64,000 bases of DNA from Actinoplanes aureus (GTDB lineage: Bacteria; Actinomycetota; Actinomycetes; Mycobacteriales; Micromonosporaceae), in assembly GCF_015704865.1 (NCBI RefSeq), contig NZ_JADQTO010000024.1:107217-171216 (forward strand), given 5' to 3'. The notes below the pieces were generated by a model. The model saw only the letters and a program-made list of their open reading frames with translations. It made no database searches and was not told the origin of the DNA. This document shows positions 27,644 to 35,276 of this stretch, piece after piece (positions within the stretch are counted from its first letter, which is position 1; each line of letters starts with the position of its first letter). The position numbers and the translations under genes are program-made.

Positions 27644-27662
27644 TTCACCCGCTACGGGTGAA
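27644..27662. promoter_or_regulatory. Inverted repeat upstream of the lysine-rich peptide gene
   Basis: TTCACCCG / CGGGTGAA perfect 8-bp arms around CTA, between the CMD-like gene (ends 27768) and the peptide gene (starts 27534). It could be an operator for the peptide-CHAD-ParA unit or a terminator for the CMD-like gene; there is no T tract. Confidence 0.4.
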
Positions 27663-27767
27663 TTGGGCAGTGAGCCACATTGACATCGGCTCCTCCGCAG
27701 CCGCCCGGCACAACGCGCCGCGCTCGGCGATCACATCGGTTGGCTCGCCATGACCGCCCGTTGCAGG

Positions 27768-28094
27768 TCAGGCGCCCGCCTCGCTCCCCGCCTCACTCGT
27801 GAGGGCGATGGCGACGCCGAGCGCCTCGGTGATGGCGGCCGCGGCCCGCAGGACGCGCGGCGCTCCGACGATCGGTGCGACGGCGACGAGGAGATCCTGA
27901 ACGTCGTCGAGTTTGACCCCGGACTCCACCGCTGGAGCCACATGCAGCAGGTAGGAGGCCGGAGGCGCGTCGACCGCGACCAGGGCGGCGATGCGGACCA
28001 TGAGCAGCGTGGCGGGGTCGAGTTCGACCCTGGCCAGCGACACCGCGTTGATATCGGTCAGGGCCTCGAGGACGGGTGCTTGTCCGGTTGCCAT
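27768..28094 (-). CDS. Carboxymuconolactone-decarboxylase-like protein
   Basis: 108 residues with the CMD helical core: LVRIAALVAVDAPPASYLLH and VQDLLVAVAPIVGAPRVLRA. The redox CxxC of AhpD-type members is absent, so peroxide reduction is unlikely. GGAG precedes the ATG. Frequently found near oxidative or membrane-stress genes in actinomycetes; role unknown. Confidence 0.72.
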   Translation of the reverse strand: MATGQAPVLEALTDINAVSLARVELDPATLLMVRIAALVAVDAPPASYLLHVAPAVESGVKLDDVQDLLVAVAPIVGAPRVLRAAAAITEALGVAIALTSEAGSEAGA

Positions 28095-28200
28095 CGACGT
28101 TCTCCTTCCGGGGCGGACGTGAGTCGTCCGTTCGCGCAGCTACAGGTTCGCTCGACGGTGTGGGGTCTTCCTCATCCGACGGGGATGAAGCGCCGGAAGC

Positions 28201-28246
28201 CACGCGCCTTGCCGGGCGAGAACCGCCGAGCCCGGCAAGGCGCGTG
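28201..28246 (-). terminator. Strong stem-loop terminator after the peptidoglycan-binding lipoprotein gene
   Basis: CACGCGCCTTGCCGGGC pairs perfectly (17 bp) with GCCCGGCAAGGCGCGTG around a 12-nt loop, 16 bases beyond the stop of the minus-strand gene at 28263. No T tract. Confidence 0.7.
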
Positions 28247-28262
28247 CCGTACTTCGGTCAGA

Positions 28263-28961
28263 TCACTTCGTCGGCGACGCCGGCGCGGCCGCGGAGGGCG
28301 CCGCCGAGCGTTGCTTCAGGGCGCGTTCGACAGCGGCGATCGTGGCCGCGTCCACGGTGCCGGTGGGCTCGACGGCCAGGGCGGCCTGAGCAGACTTCAG
28401 CGCCTCGGTCAGCGCCGCAGTCCACGTGCCATCCACCGGACCGGTCCAGAAGCCGGCCAGCTTCAACGTCTGCTGCACCGCGGCGGTAGCCGCGATGGCC
28501 TCATCGGCGGCCGCGCCGCCACTGGCCCGCAACTCTGCCTGCAGCGCCGCGTCGGTGGCCTTGTCAACGGTTCCGGTCTCCGGCAGATCGTGCGCCTTCT
28601 GCAGAGCCTGGACGGCGGCCACCGTCGCCGGGCCGTACATGCCGTCGACCTCTTTCTGGTAGTAGCCGGCCTGGGCGAGGGACTTCTGAATGGCCGAGGT
28701 GTAGTCGCTGGCCCGCTCTTGCTGGTCCTCGCTCAGGCAGCCGGCTTCGGTGAGCAGTCGCAGCCATGACATCTCCAGCGCGACGGCCGCGGCGTTGAAC
28801 TGCTCCGACGCCTGCCTCAGCGGCGTCTGGTCGGTGATGCCCTCCTGCTTGTCCGACACCTGCTGTTCGGCCCTTCGCAGCTGGCCGTCGCCGTCCCCGC
28901 CGCCGCACCCGGCCACCGCGAGCGTCACCGCGACCAGCAGGACTTCGACGCGGGCCGGCAT
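28263..28961 (-). CDS. Lipoprotein with two peptidoglycan-binding domains
   Basis: 232 residues. Lipobox TLAVAGC at residues 13-19 puts it on the outer face of the membrane. A Glu/Gln-rich helical linker is followed by two PG_binding_1 units, AIQKSLAQAGYYQKEVDGMY (with GPATVAAVQALQKAHDL) and TAAVQQTLKLAGFWTGPVDG (with TWTAALTEALKSAQ). It has no catalytic domain, so it is probably a cell-wall anchor or sensor. The ATG follows the stop of the 31-residue membrane peptide by one base, so the two are translationally coupled. Confidence 0.8.
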   Translation of the reverse strand: MPARVEVLLVAVTLAVAGCGGGDGDGQLRRAEQQVSDKQEGITDQTPLRQASEQFNAAAVALEMSWLRLLTEAGCLSEDQQERASDYTSAIQKSLAQAGYYQKEVDGMYGPATVAAVQALQKAHDLPETGTVDKATDAALQAELRASGGAAADEAIAATAAVQQTLKLAGFWTGPVDGTWTAALTEALKSAQAALAVEPTGTVDAATIAAVERALKQRSAAPSAAAPASPTK

Positions 28962-28962
28962 C

Positions 28963-29058
28963 TCAGCGGCGGCCGTTGCGCCGGCGAAGCAGAACGACGA
29001 TGCCCGCGACCACCAGCAGCAGGGGGAGGATGAGTCCCCACATCAACCATCCGTTCAT
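28963..29058 (-). CDS. 31-residue single-pass membrane peptide
   Basis: ATG 29058 is preceded by GGGAGAGG five bases upstream, a very strong ribosome site. The peptide has a short MNGWLMWG start, a hydrophobic helix LILPLLLVVAGIVVLL and a basic tail RRRNGRR, giving an N-out, C-in orientation. Its TGA is separated from the lipoprotein ATG by a single base. It is a small protein that routine annotation would miss; it may assist or regulate the lipoprotein. Confidence 0.65.
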   Translation of the reverse strand: MNGWLMWGLILPLLLVVAGIVVLLRRRNGRR

Positions 29059-29272
29059 GAGAGCCTCTCCCTACGCGGCGCCTTCGGCCCGACCAGAGTC
29101 CCAACCCGGTGGACCGCGGCGGCTCATCCGCGCCGGGTGAACAACCTCGCGTGATCCGCAAGCAGGTCCGACGGGTGTACAGCAGCCGAGAAGCCGGTAG
29201 GAGTGCCAAAAAAAAATCGGCTCATCCTTGACGGAGGGGTCGGGTACGCGGTCGCCGCACGACAATGGCGGC

Positions 29273-30100
29273 GTGGCGGAAGCGGGCTGGCGGGAGCGGC
29301 GAATCGAGGTCCAGGGACGTTCGGTGTTCGTACGCATGGGTCCCGACGTGCCCGGCTCGATCCCGCTCGTCCACGTGCACGGCTTCGCGGTGTCCGGAAG
29401 CTACCTGTTGCCGACCGCCCGCGCGCTGGCCCGGCGGGCGACGACGCTCATACCGGATCTGCCCGGCTATGGCCGCAGCGCGGCCTGGGGCCACGCGCTC
29501 GGAATCCCCTCGCTGGCCTGGGCGCTGCGGGAAGTTCTCGACGCGCTGGGTCTCGAGAAGGTCGTCCTGATCGGCAACTCGATGGGTGGGCCGGTGTCGC
29601 TGGAGGTCGCCCACAGCGCACCCGACCGGGTGGCCGGAATCGTGCTCGCCTCCCCCGCGGGCGGCATGCACAACCAGCCGCTCGGCCGGGCTCTGCTGCA
29701 ACTCGCCCGCGACGTACGCCGCGAAAGCCCGCGGATGATCCCCGTCGTGCTGCCCGACTATCTGCGATTCGGCCCGCTCAACGGCCTGCACCTGTTCAGC
29801 GAGCTGGTGCGGTTTCCCTCACTGGAACGCCTGCTGCGTACGCCGGTGCCCACGCTCGCCGTACTAGGCAGCCGCGACCCGCTGATGCCGCCGATGGCGC
29901 GGGTACGCGAGCTCGGTCGGCTGGCGCCCCCGCATCTGACCGTGGTCGTGATCGACGGCGCGGCACACGCGATGAACTACAGCCACCCGGGCGAACTCGC
30001 TCACGTGATCGGCTGCTGGCTCGACGGCAGCGACATCACCGACGACCCTGGCCAGCCGGGCGTCGCGCGGGTCCTGCCGATCAGTCGGGAAGACGTGTGA
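29273..30100 (+). CDS. Alpha/beta hydrolase
   Basis: 275 residues from GTG 29273; a TTG at 29228 is an alternative. Catalytic triad: Ser in LIGNSMGGPVSL, Asp in LGSRDPLMPP, His in DGAAHAMNYSHP; oxyanion region VHVHGFAVSGSY. Cytoplasmic, no signal peptide. It resembles general esterases or C-C hydrolases; substrate unknown. It ends 13 bp before the convergent LuxR remnant. Confidence 0.8.
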   Translation: MAEAGWRERRIEVQGRSVFVRMGPDVPGSIPLVHVHGFAVSGSYLLPTARALARRATTLIPDLPGYGRSAAWGHALGIPSLAWALREVLDALGLEKVVLIGNSMGGPVSLEVAHSAPDRVAGIVLASPAGGMHNQPLGRALLQLARDVRRESPRMIPVVLPDYLRFGPLNGLHLFSELVRFPSLERLLRTPVPTLAVLGSRDPLMPPMARVRELGRLAPPHLTVVVIDGAAHAMNYSHPGELAHVIGCWLDGSDITDDPGQPGVARVLPISREDV

Positions 30101-30113
30101 CGGCGCCGGGCCG

Positions 30114-31285
30114 TCAGAGCAGGCCGTGGTCGCGGGCCCAGACGACGGCGTCGCTGCGCCGGGCCACCCCGGACTTGCGGTAGATCGCCCGCTGGTGCGC
30201 CCGGACGGTGTTGACCGAGATGCCCAGCTCGGCGGCGATCTGCCCAGCGGTCAGGTTGGTGGGCAGGAATCGCAGCACCTCCTTCTCCCGATCACTGAGC
30301 CCTTCGACACTGCCGGCGTTGTCCACCGCGCGCATGGCGGGGCGCAGCGCGTCGACTGTTGCGGTGGTGTCCTGATTGACCAGCTGCAGGCGGTGCAGAA
30401 GTTCTTCCAGCCGGCCGCCGGCGTGGATGCGGAACGGTCGTCGGATTCCTTCCCGTCCGGCCAGGGTGACCGCCTTGTTCAGGAACTCGGCCGCCCGGCT
30501 GGCCTGTCCCCTGCTGTCGGCGATCAGGGCCTGGATGACGCCGGCCTCCACCGCGGCCGCGGTGTGCGGCAGCACGGCCGGGCCGGTCACGGTGAGAAGT
30601 CGTTCGGCGAGAGGCAGATCCCGTACGGCCAGGGCAGCTCGGGCGCGGATGACCCGTTGCGGCAGGTCCTCGGACGGGTCGGCGGGGCGCTCCGAGATCC
30701 GTTCCGGGCGGTCGGCAGCCAATTCCATCTCGTCGCCGGCAAGCGACAGCCACTGGTCGAGGGCCGGCACCCGCAACCGGGCGTTCCGGTCCGCGCGCGC
30801 CGCATGCAGGTGATACCGGGCGGTCACGGCGTCATCGTTCGCCAACGCGAGACGGGCTCGGACACCGTGCAGCACGATCCGTTGAGCGGCTTCGGGATCG
30901 CTGTCATGCGCCTGTGTCCCGGCCCGGACGGCTTCCTCCGCCGCGTCGAGGTCATGGCGTTCCAGGTGAACCAGCGCCTGGGCCAGATGGGCGGCGACCG
31001 ACTGGATGGTGTTGCGCCAGCCACCGCGTTCGATGAGGTCACAAGCGCTGGCAGCGAGCCCGCCGGCTTCCTGGACCGAGCCGTGCATGACCTGGAGCAG
31101 GGCCAGATGGCCGACAGCGTTGATCTCGGCCAGGTCGAGACCGGCGGCCCGTGCGGCGCTGGCCGCGGCCCACATCACGCGCCGCGGCCTCAGGCCGCCC
31201 CAACCAGAGCTGTGCGAGGCCCCGGTTGTTCAAGGCGATGGCCCGGTGCTGGGTGATCGCGGCGCCCTCGCGGCTATCGGAACCG
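30114..31285 (-). pseudogene. Truncated, frameshifted LuxR/MalT-type regulator
   Basis: The 354-residue frame from 31178 holds the TPR region and a C-terminal LuxR helix-turn-helix (LSDREKEVLRFLPTNLTAGQ, then GISVNTVRAHQRAIYRKSG). Immediately upstream, in another frame, the expected preceding TPR helix is still readable (REGAAITQHRAIALNNRG, then LAQLWLGRPEAAARD), so one base is missing near 31176 where it should join WAAASAARAAGL. Family members are about 900 residues with an N-terminal ATPase; that part is absent and the remnant starts exactly where the MFS gene ends, implying a deletion or recombination joint. Confidence 0.7.
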
Positions 31286-32539
31286 GTCGAACGCGGTCTC
31301 CCGCGCGGTGACCGCGGCGGCCAGCCCGAGAAGCGCCACCACCGTCAGATACCCCGGGATGGCCCACGCCGACTCGGCACCGGCGAGCAGGGTGGCGACC
31401 AGGGGCGCTGTGCCGCCGAAGATGGCCGTGGAGAGGCCGTAGGTGACGGCCACTCCAGTGGCCCGCACCTCGGTCGGGAAGAGTTCTGCGACGAACGCGG
31501 TCACCACGAGCGTTCCGAGCAAACCGGCGAGCAGGACATCCGCCAGCAGCAAGCCGGCGATGGCCCGGCCGGCGAGTGCGAAGCCGGGAACAGCGAAAAC
31601 GGCGATGGCGAGTGTGCCGGTGATCAGCACCGGACGCCGCCCGAGACGGTCGGAGAGCCGGCCCATGACGGGGGCCGTCACGGCCGCGGTGAGGAGCCCG
31701 ATGACACCGCTGCCAAGGGCCGCTCCGAGCGGGATCGTGGCCTCAGCCGCCACGTAGCCGGGGAGGAAGACGAACCACAGGTTGAACGCGACGGACAACG
31801 TGGTCACGAGCAGGAAGCCGCGTCCGATCGCGCCGGCCCTGCCCCGTACGACGTCGGCGATCACGCGTGGCTTCGCCGGCGCGGCGACCGCCTCGAACAT
31901 CGGCGTCTCGTCGAGGCGACGGCGAATGTAGCGGGCCACCAGGCCCAGCGGTAACGCGCTGAGGAACGCGAGCCGCCAACCCCAGTCCATCAAGACGTCG
32001 TCCGGGAAGGCCGCGGACAGCAGCGCAGCGACGGCGTAACCCGCCGACAGGCCGATCGCGATGCTGGCCGTGTGCCAGCCTCCGAACCGCCCTCGCGATC
32101 CGGCCGGCGCCGACTCGGACAGGAAGGCCACCGAACTGGCGACCTCACCCCCGACCGAGAACCCCTGCGTCAGGCGCAGAAGAAGAAGCAGAGCCGGAGC
32201 CAGAACACCGATCACCGACCAGGACGGAATCAGCGCGATCGCTGCGGTCGCACCGGTCATCACCGCGATCATCCGGCTCAGCACCGGGCGCCGTCCGCGC
32301 TGATCCGAACGCCGGCCGACCAGCATGGCGCCGATCGGCCGGGCGACGAACGAGGTAGCGAAGATGGCGAACGTTGCTGCAAGCGCCGCCTGCTCACCCG
32401 GCGGGAAGAACACTTGGGCGAGTACGGTGGCGAAGGCGCCGTAGATCGCGAAGTCGTACCACTCCACGGCGTTGCCCACGCAGGCGCCCACCAGTGCTCG
32501 CCGCGTGCCGGCCGACCTACGGGCCGTCGGTCGAGTCAC
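31274..32539 (-). CDS. MFS transporter, metabolite:H+ symporter (MHS/ProP-ShiA-like)
   Basis: 421 residues, 12 predicted helices. GNAVEWYDFAIYGAFATVLA in helix 1, RSDQRGRRPVL loop, LTQGFSVGGEVASSVAFLSE and the second-half GRLSDRLGRRPVL are diagnostic of the MHS group that imports carboxylates, osmolytes or shikimate-type acids. Substrate unknown. Its 3' end abuts the LuxR remnant. Alone in its transcription unit. Confidence 0.85.
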   Translation of the reverse strand: MTRPTARRSAGTRRALVGACVGNAVEWYDFAIYGAFATVLAQVFFPPGEQAALAATFAIFATSFVARPIGAMLVGRRSDQRGRRPVLSRMIAVMTGATAAIALIPSWSVIGVLAPALLLLLRLTQGFSVGGEVASSVAFLSESAPAGSRGRFGGWHTASIAIGLSAGYAVAALLSAAFPDDVLMDWGWRLAFLSALPLGLVARYIRRRLDETPMFEAVAAPAKPRVIADVVRGRAGAIGRGFLLVTTLSVAFNLWFVFLPGYVAAEATIPLGAALGSGVIGLLTAAVTAPVMGRLSDRLGRRPVLITGTLAIAVFAVPGFALAGRAIAGLLLADVLLAGLLGTLVVTAFVAELFPTEVRATGVAVTYGLSTAIFGGTAPLVATLLAGAESAWAIPGYLTVVALLGLAAAVTARETAFDRFR

Positions 32540-32630
32540 CCCGGTAACTTATCGATCAGGCCGGAACTCCCCCGAAGGCGCGCCCGCAAATCCTCTGGCG
32601 AAGACCAGGGATCGGCCGCTGAAAGCTCTT

Positions 32631-32652
32631 GCAACATTTGCCGACATGTTGC
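32631..32652. promoter_or_regulatory. Inverted repeat upstream of the MHS transporter gene
   Basis: GCAACAT / ATGTTGC arms (7 bp, perfect) with an 8-nt spacer, in the 328-bp divergent region 32540-32867. It may be a regulator site for either neighbour. The rest of this intergenic region holds no gene. Confidence 0.35.
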
Positions 32653-32789
32653 GCGGCACCGATACGTGACCGCGCCCACATTGCTCCTGAATGAAGTTTT
32701 TGAACTCGCCTGACCTCTATCGAACCGCTTGCGTGCATCACTTCTCGGCGGATTCGATCACCCCGCGTAATGATTGCGGTTGACCGGTG

Positions 32790-32805
32790 CTGCAAGTACT
32801 TGCAG
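32790..32805. promoter_or_regulatory. 16-bp perfect palindrome in the promoter of the DUF6209 gene
   Basis: CTGCAAGT / ACTTGCAG with no spacer, starting five bases after a TTGACC that could be a -35 box (32780-32785). Shape resembles LacI-family operators. 62 bp before the start codon. Confidence 0.5.
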
Positions 32806-32867
32806 GCTCTGCTCTGGCGTCGCGGCAAGCGCGGCGCCTCACCAGCGATCTGTGAGAAGGAACTGCG

Positions 32868-33698
32868 ATGCATCGCAACATTGGGATCAACGCGAGACGG
32901 CACACCATGGCAGGCATCGCCCGCATCCTCGTCCTGAGCGCGGCCGCCCTGATCACCCTGGCAGCGCCGGCCGAAGCCGCGACCGTCACCACCGCCGACA
33001 CGCCCGTGCTGCGCTTCACGGCCGACGGGACCGACCGGATCGACGGAACCCTGGAGGCCAACCGGCCCGTCCTGGTCGACTACGACCTGACACGACTCTC
33101 GAAGTGCCGCAGCCAGTACGCCGGCGGGGACGCCTGGAGCATCGGCGTCTACTACCGCATCGACGGCGGCCCGATCAAAACCCAGGCGGTCACCCGGCTC
33201 GACGAGAACCGGCACAACGTCAAGGCGCCGGCAACCATCGACCTGCCGCTCGGTGGGCATGACCTGGAGCTGTGGTTCCACGTCGGCGACCGGACCGGCT
33301 GCAGCGAATACGACTCCCGGTCCGGCGCCAACTATCACTACACGATCGAGCAGCCGGCGGTCGCCACGTTCCGCGCCGACTGGTCCGAGTCGGTCACCGG
33401 CCCGATCCGCGCCGGCCACGGCCTCGCCGTCCAGTACGACACCGCCCGCCTCCCGCAGTGCCGGGAGACCCACAACGGCGTACCGGCCTGGCGCATCGAC
33501 GTCTTCTACCGCTTCGACGGCGGTCCGGCGCAGTCGCGGGCCCTGACCGGCGACAACGGCGAGCCCGTTCCGGCGACCGTCGACATCGCGCACGGCAGCC
33601 AGCGGGTGGAGCTCTGGTTCCAGGTCACCGGGCAGCGCAGCGGATGCACCGCCTACGACTCCGACTTCGGCGCCAACTACGCGTACGCCATCGCCTGA
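32868..33698 (+). CDS. Secreted DUF6209-like protein with two repeat domains
   Basis: 276 residues. Basic N-terminus then ARILVLSAAALITLAAPAEA (signal peptide, cleavage after ..AEA). Two homologous beta-sandwich-like units follow: PVLVDYDLTRLSKCRSQYAG with YRIDGGPIKTQ and HDLELWFHVGDRTGC, then GLAVQYDTARLPQCRETHNG, YRFDGGPAQSR and QRVELWFQVTGQRSGC. Each has paired cysteines, as expected outside the cell. Each ends GANYHY or GANYAY. Function unknown. A ribosome site GAAGGAA is upstream. Followed by a nested hairpin terminator. Confidence 0.75.
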   Translation: MHRNIGINARRHTMAGIARILVLSAAALITLAAPAEAATVTTADTPVLRFTADGTDRIDGTLEANRPVLVDYDLTRLSKCRSQYAGGDAWSIGVYYRIDGGPIKTQAVTRLDENRHNVKAPATIDLPLGGHDLELWFHVGDRTGCSEYDSRSGANYHYTIEQPAVATFRADWSESVTGPIRAGHGLAVQYDTARLPQCRETHNGVPAWRIDVFYRFDGGPAQSRALTGDNGEPVPATVDIAHGSQRVELWFQVTGQRSGCTAYDSDFGANYAYAIA

Positions 33699-33710
33699 CC
33701 CACCGGGAGT

Positions 33711-33760
33711 CGTCGCGCCGGACTTCGCCCCGGTACTGCCGGGGCATCGGCGCGGCGACG
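33711..33760 (+). terminator. Nested GC-rich stem-loops after the DUF6209 gene
   Basis: Inner stem GCCCCGG / CCGGGGC around TACTG and an outer stem CGTCGCGCCG with CGGCGCGGCGACG (bulged), starting about 12 bases after the stop. Confidence 0.55.
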
Positions 33761-33904
33761 CCCAGCTTGCGGCACTCCCGGCGATGCGCGGGTATCCCCA
33801 CCTTCCGGGGTCCTCCGTACGGCCGCTTACGGCGTCGCTTACGCGACGAACCACTCCCGACCAACCAGGAGCGCCAGGGAAGCTGGCCGTTTCAGGAGGT
33901 CGCC

Positions 33905-35254
33905 ATGCCTGTGCGACACACGAGTACGACAGCTCTCATCCTTGCGGTCATCGCCGCCACCGCCGGATGCGTCAGTCCAGCCAAGACGAATAGCGCAGTA
34001 GACACCTACGTGTGCACGCTAGGCGCGGACACGATAGCGCAGACGATCAGCGGACACGGGGTGTTCCTCAAGGTGGGCGAGACATCCACCCGAACGCTTG
34101 CCATCACCGTCGACCCGCGATCGCACGCACGAACCTACACAGCAACCCTGATCTACGAACTGGAAGGCGGCGCGGGCGTCAACCCCAGGCTCAACGCCCA
34201 GGTCGGGCAGTGGGCCGGCGGCCTCGCACCCTCCGCCAGAGCTGCCATTGAGGGCACCGCCGGGATGGGCTTCACCTACGAGCGAACCGACAGCGAAGAA
34301 GCCGAGGACCTGCTCAGTGAAAAGTGGCCGCCCGACCGGTGGAGCCGCATGATCATCACCCTCGGTGCACGAGCCACCGGGCAGACACAGGCTCTCACAT
34401 CCGACCTGGCCGGCAAGGTCTCGGTGGGATCCGACGCCAAAGCCTTCCTCACCCTCTTCTCCGACGGCGGCTTCAGCATCACACGATCATGAACCGCCAC
34501 CCTCGAGGGAAAAGCACCGAGCTGGCTCCTGAACCGTTTCGGGGTGAAGAGCGACAAGGTGTCCGCTGAATGGCGCGGCCGGCTCGCTATCGCCTACGAG
34601 GTCCTCTTCGACGCGACCGGCCGCCCGATACGACTCAGCACCGTCGTCGACACCGAACAGGACAAACGAATCAGGCAGGCTACCCGCGTGGTCAACCTGC
34701 GCAAGAAGCGCAGTGAGAGGGCTATCCGCAAAGCTATCGGCCACGTACTGACGGACCCGTTCATCTCCGCGGTCACCGCGGATCGGATCTTCCTCGTCGA
34801 ATCCAAGAAATCGAAGGGACTGTGGAAGGAACTGGACAAGGCCGAGACGACCGTCAGCGCCACCTACGAGGTCGACACGAAGGCCGCAGAATATCCCGTG
34901 GACATCGGTCAGTTCGGCATCGCCTACCGCAACGTGAAGATAAGCCGCAAGCTTGTCGACTCCCATATTCGAAGCGGCGGCGGTGAGCAGCGAATGTCGT
35001 GCACCGGTCAACCGGAAGCACCGAAGCCACCGGACAAGACCAACAAGTACCGCGAGATACCCACCGACAGGATCCCGTCCCCGCAGCCCGACCCATCGGT
35101 CATTCCAAGCACCACGGTGGATCCTTCCCCGTCCGATTCCGCGGTGCCGTCGATCGGCCCAAGCGCCGAGGTCACCGAGTCCACCTCCCCGCAACCCACC
35201 GCGACCACGGGAGAACTCCCCGAAGCTCCCCTGCCCGTCCCGGGCGAGATCTGA
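33905..35254 (+). pseudogene. Lipoprotein gene interrupted by an in-frame TGA
   Basis: ATG 33905 has GGAGG five bases upstream; lipobox IAATAGC follows an ALILAVIA signal segment. The frame reads to TGA at 34490-34492, then continues in the same frame without another stop to 35254: ...FSITRS, stop, TATLEGKAPSWLLNRFGV, then RLAIAYEVLFDATGRPIRLS. No ribosome site precedes the GTG at 34544. Codon use is uniform across the stop, so a CGA-to-TGA (or similar) nonsense change in a ~449-residue gene is the simplest reading. The C-terminal 60 residues are a Pro/Ser/Thr tail suited to the cell wall. Family not recognised. The two halves could be separate genes if translation restarts. Confidence 0.6.
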
Positions 35255-35276
35255 GGGGGACTGTGCACCGTGAGTG

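Noticed and set aside
29203..30183. A 326-codon frame overlapping the alpha/beta hydrolase
   Set aside because: Composition is Arg/Ala/Pro noise; the catalytic triad is in the other frame.
34490..34492. Selenocysteine or programmed readthrough at the in-frame TGA
   Set aside because: No suitable stem-loop seen just after the codon and no selenoprotein family resemblance; simple nonsense change is more likely.
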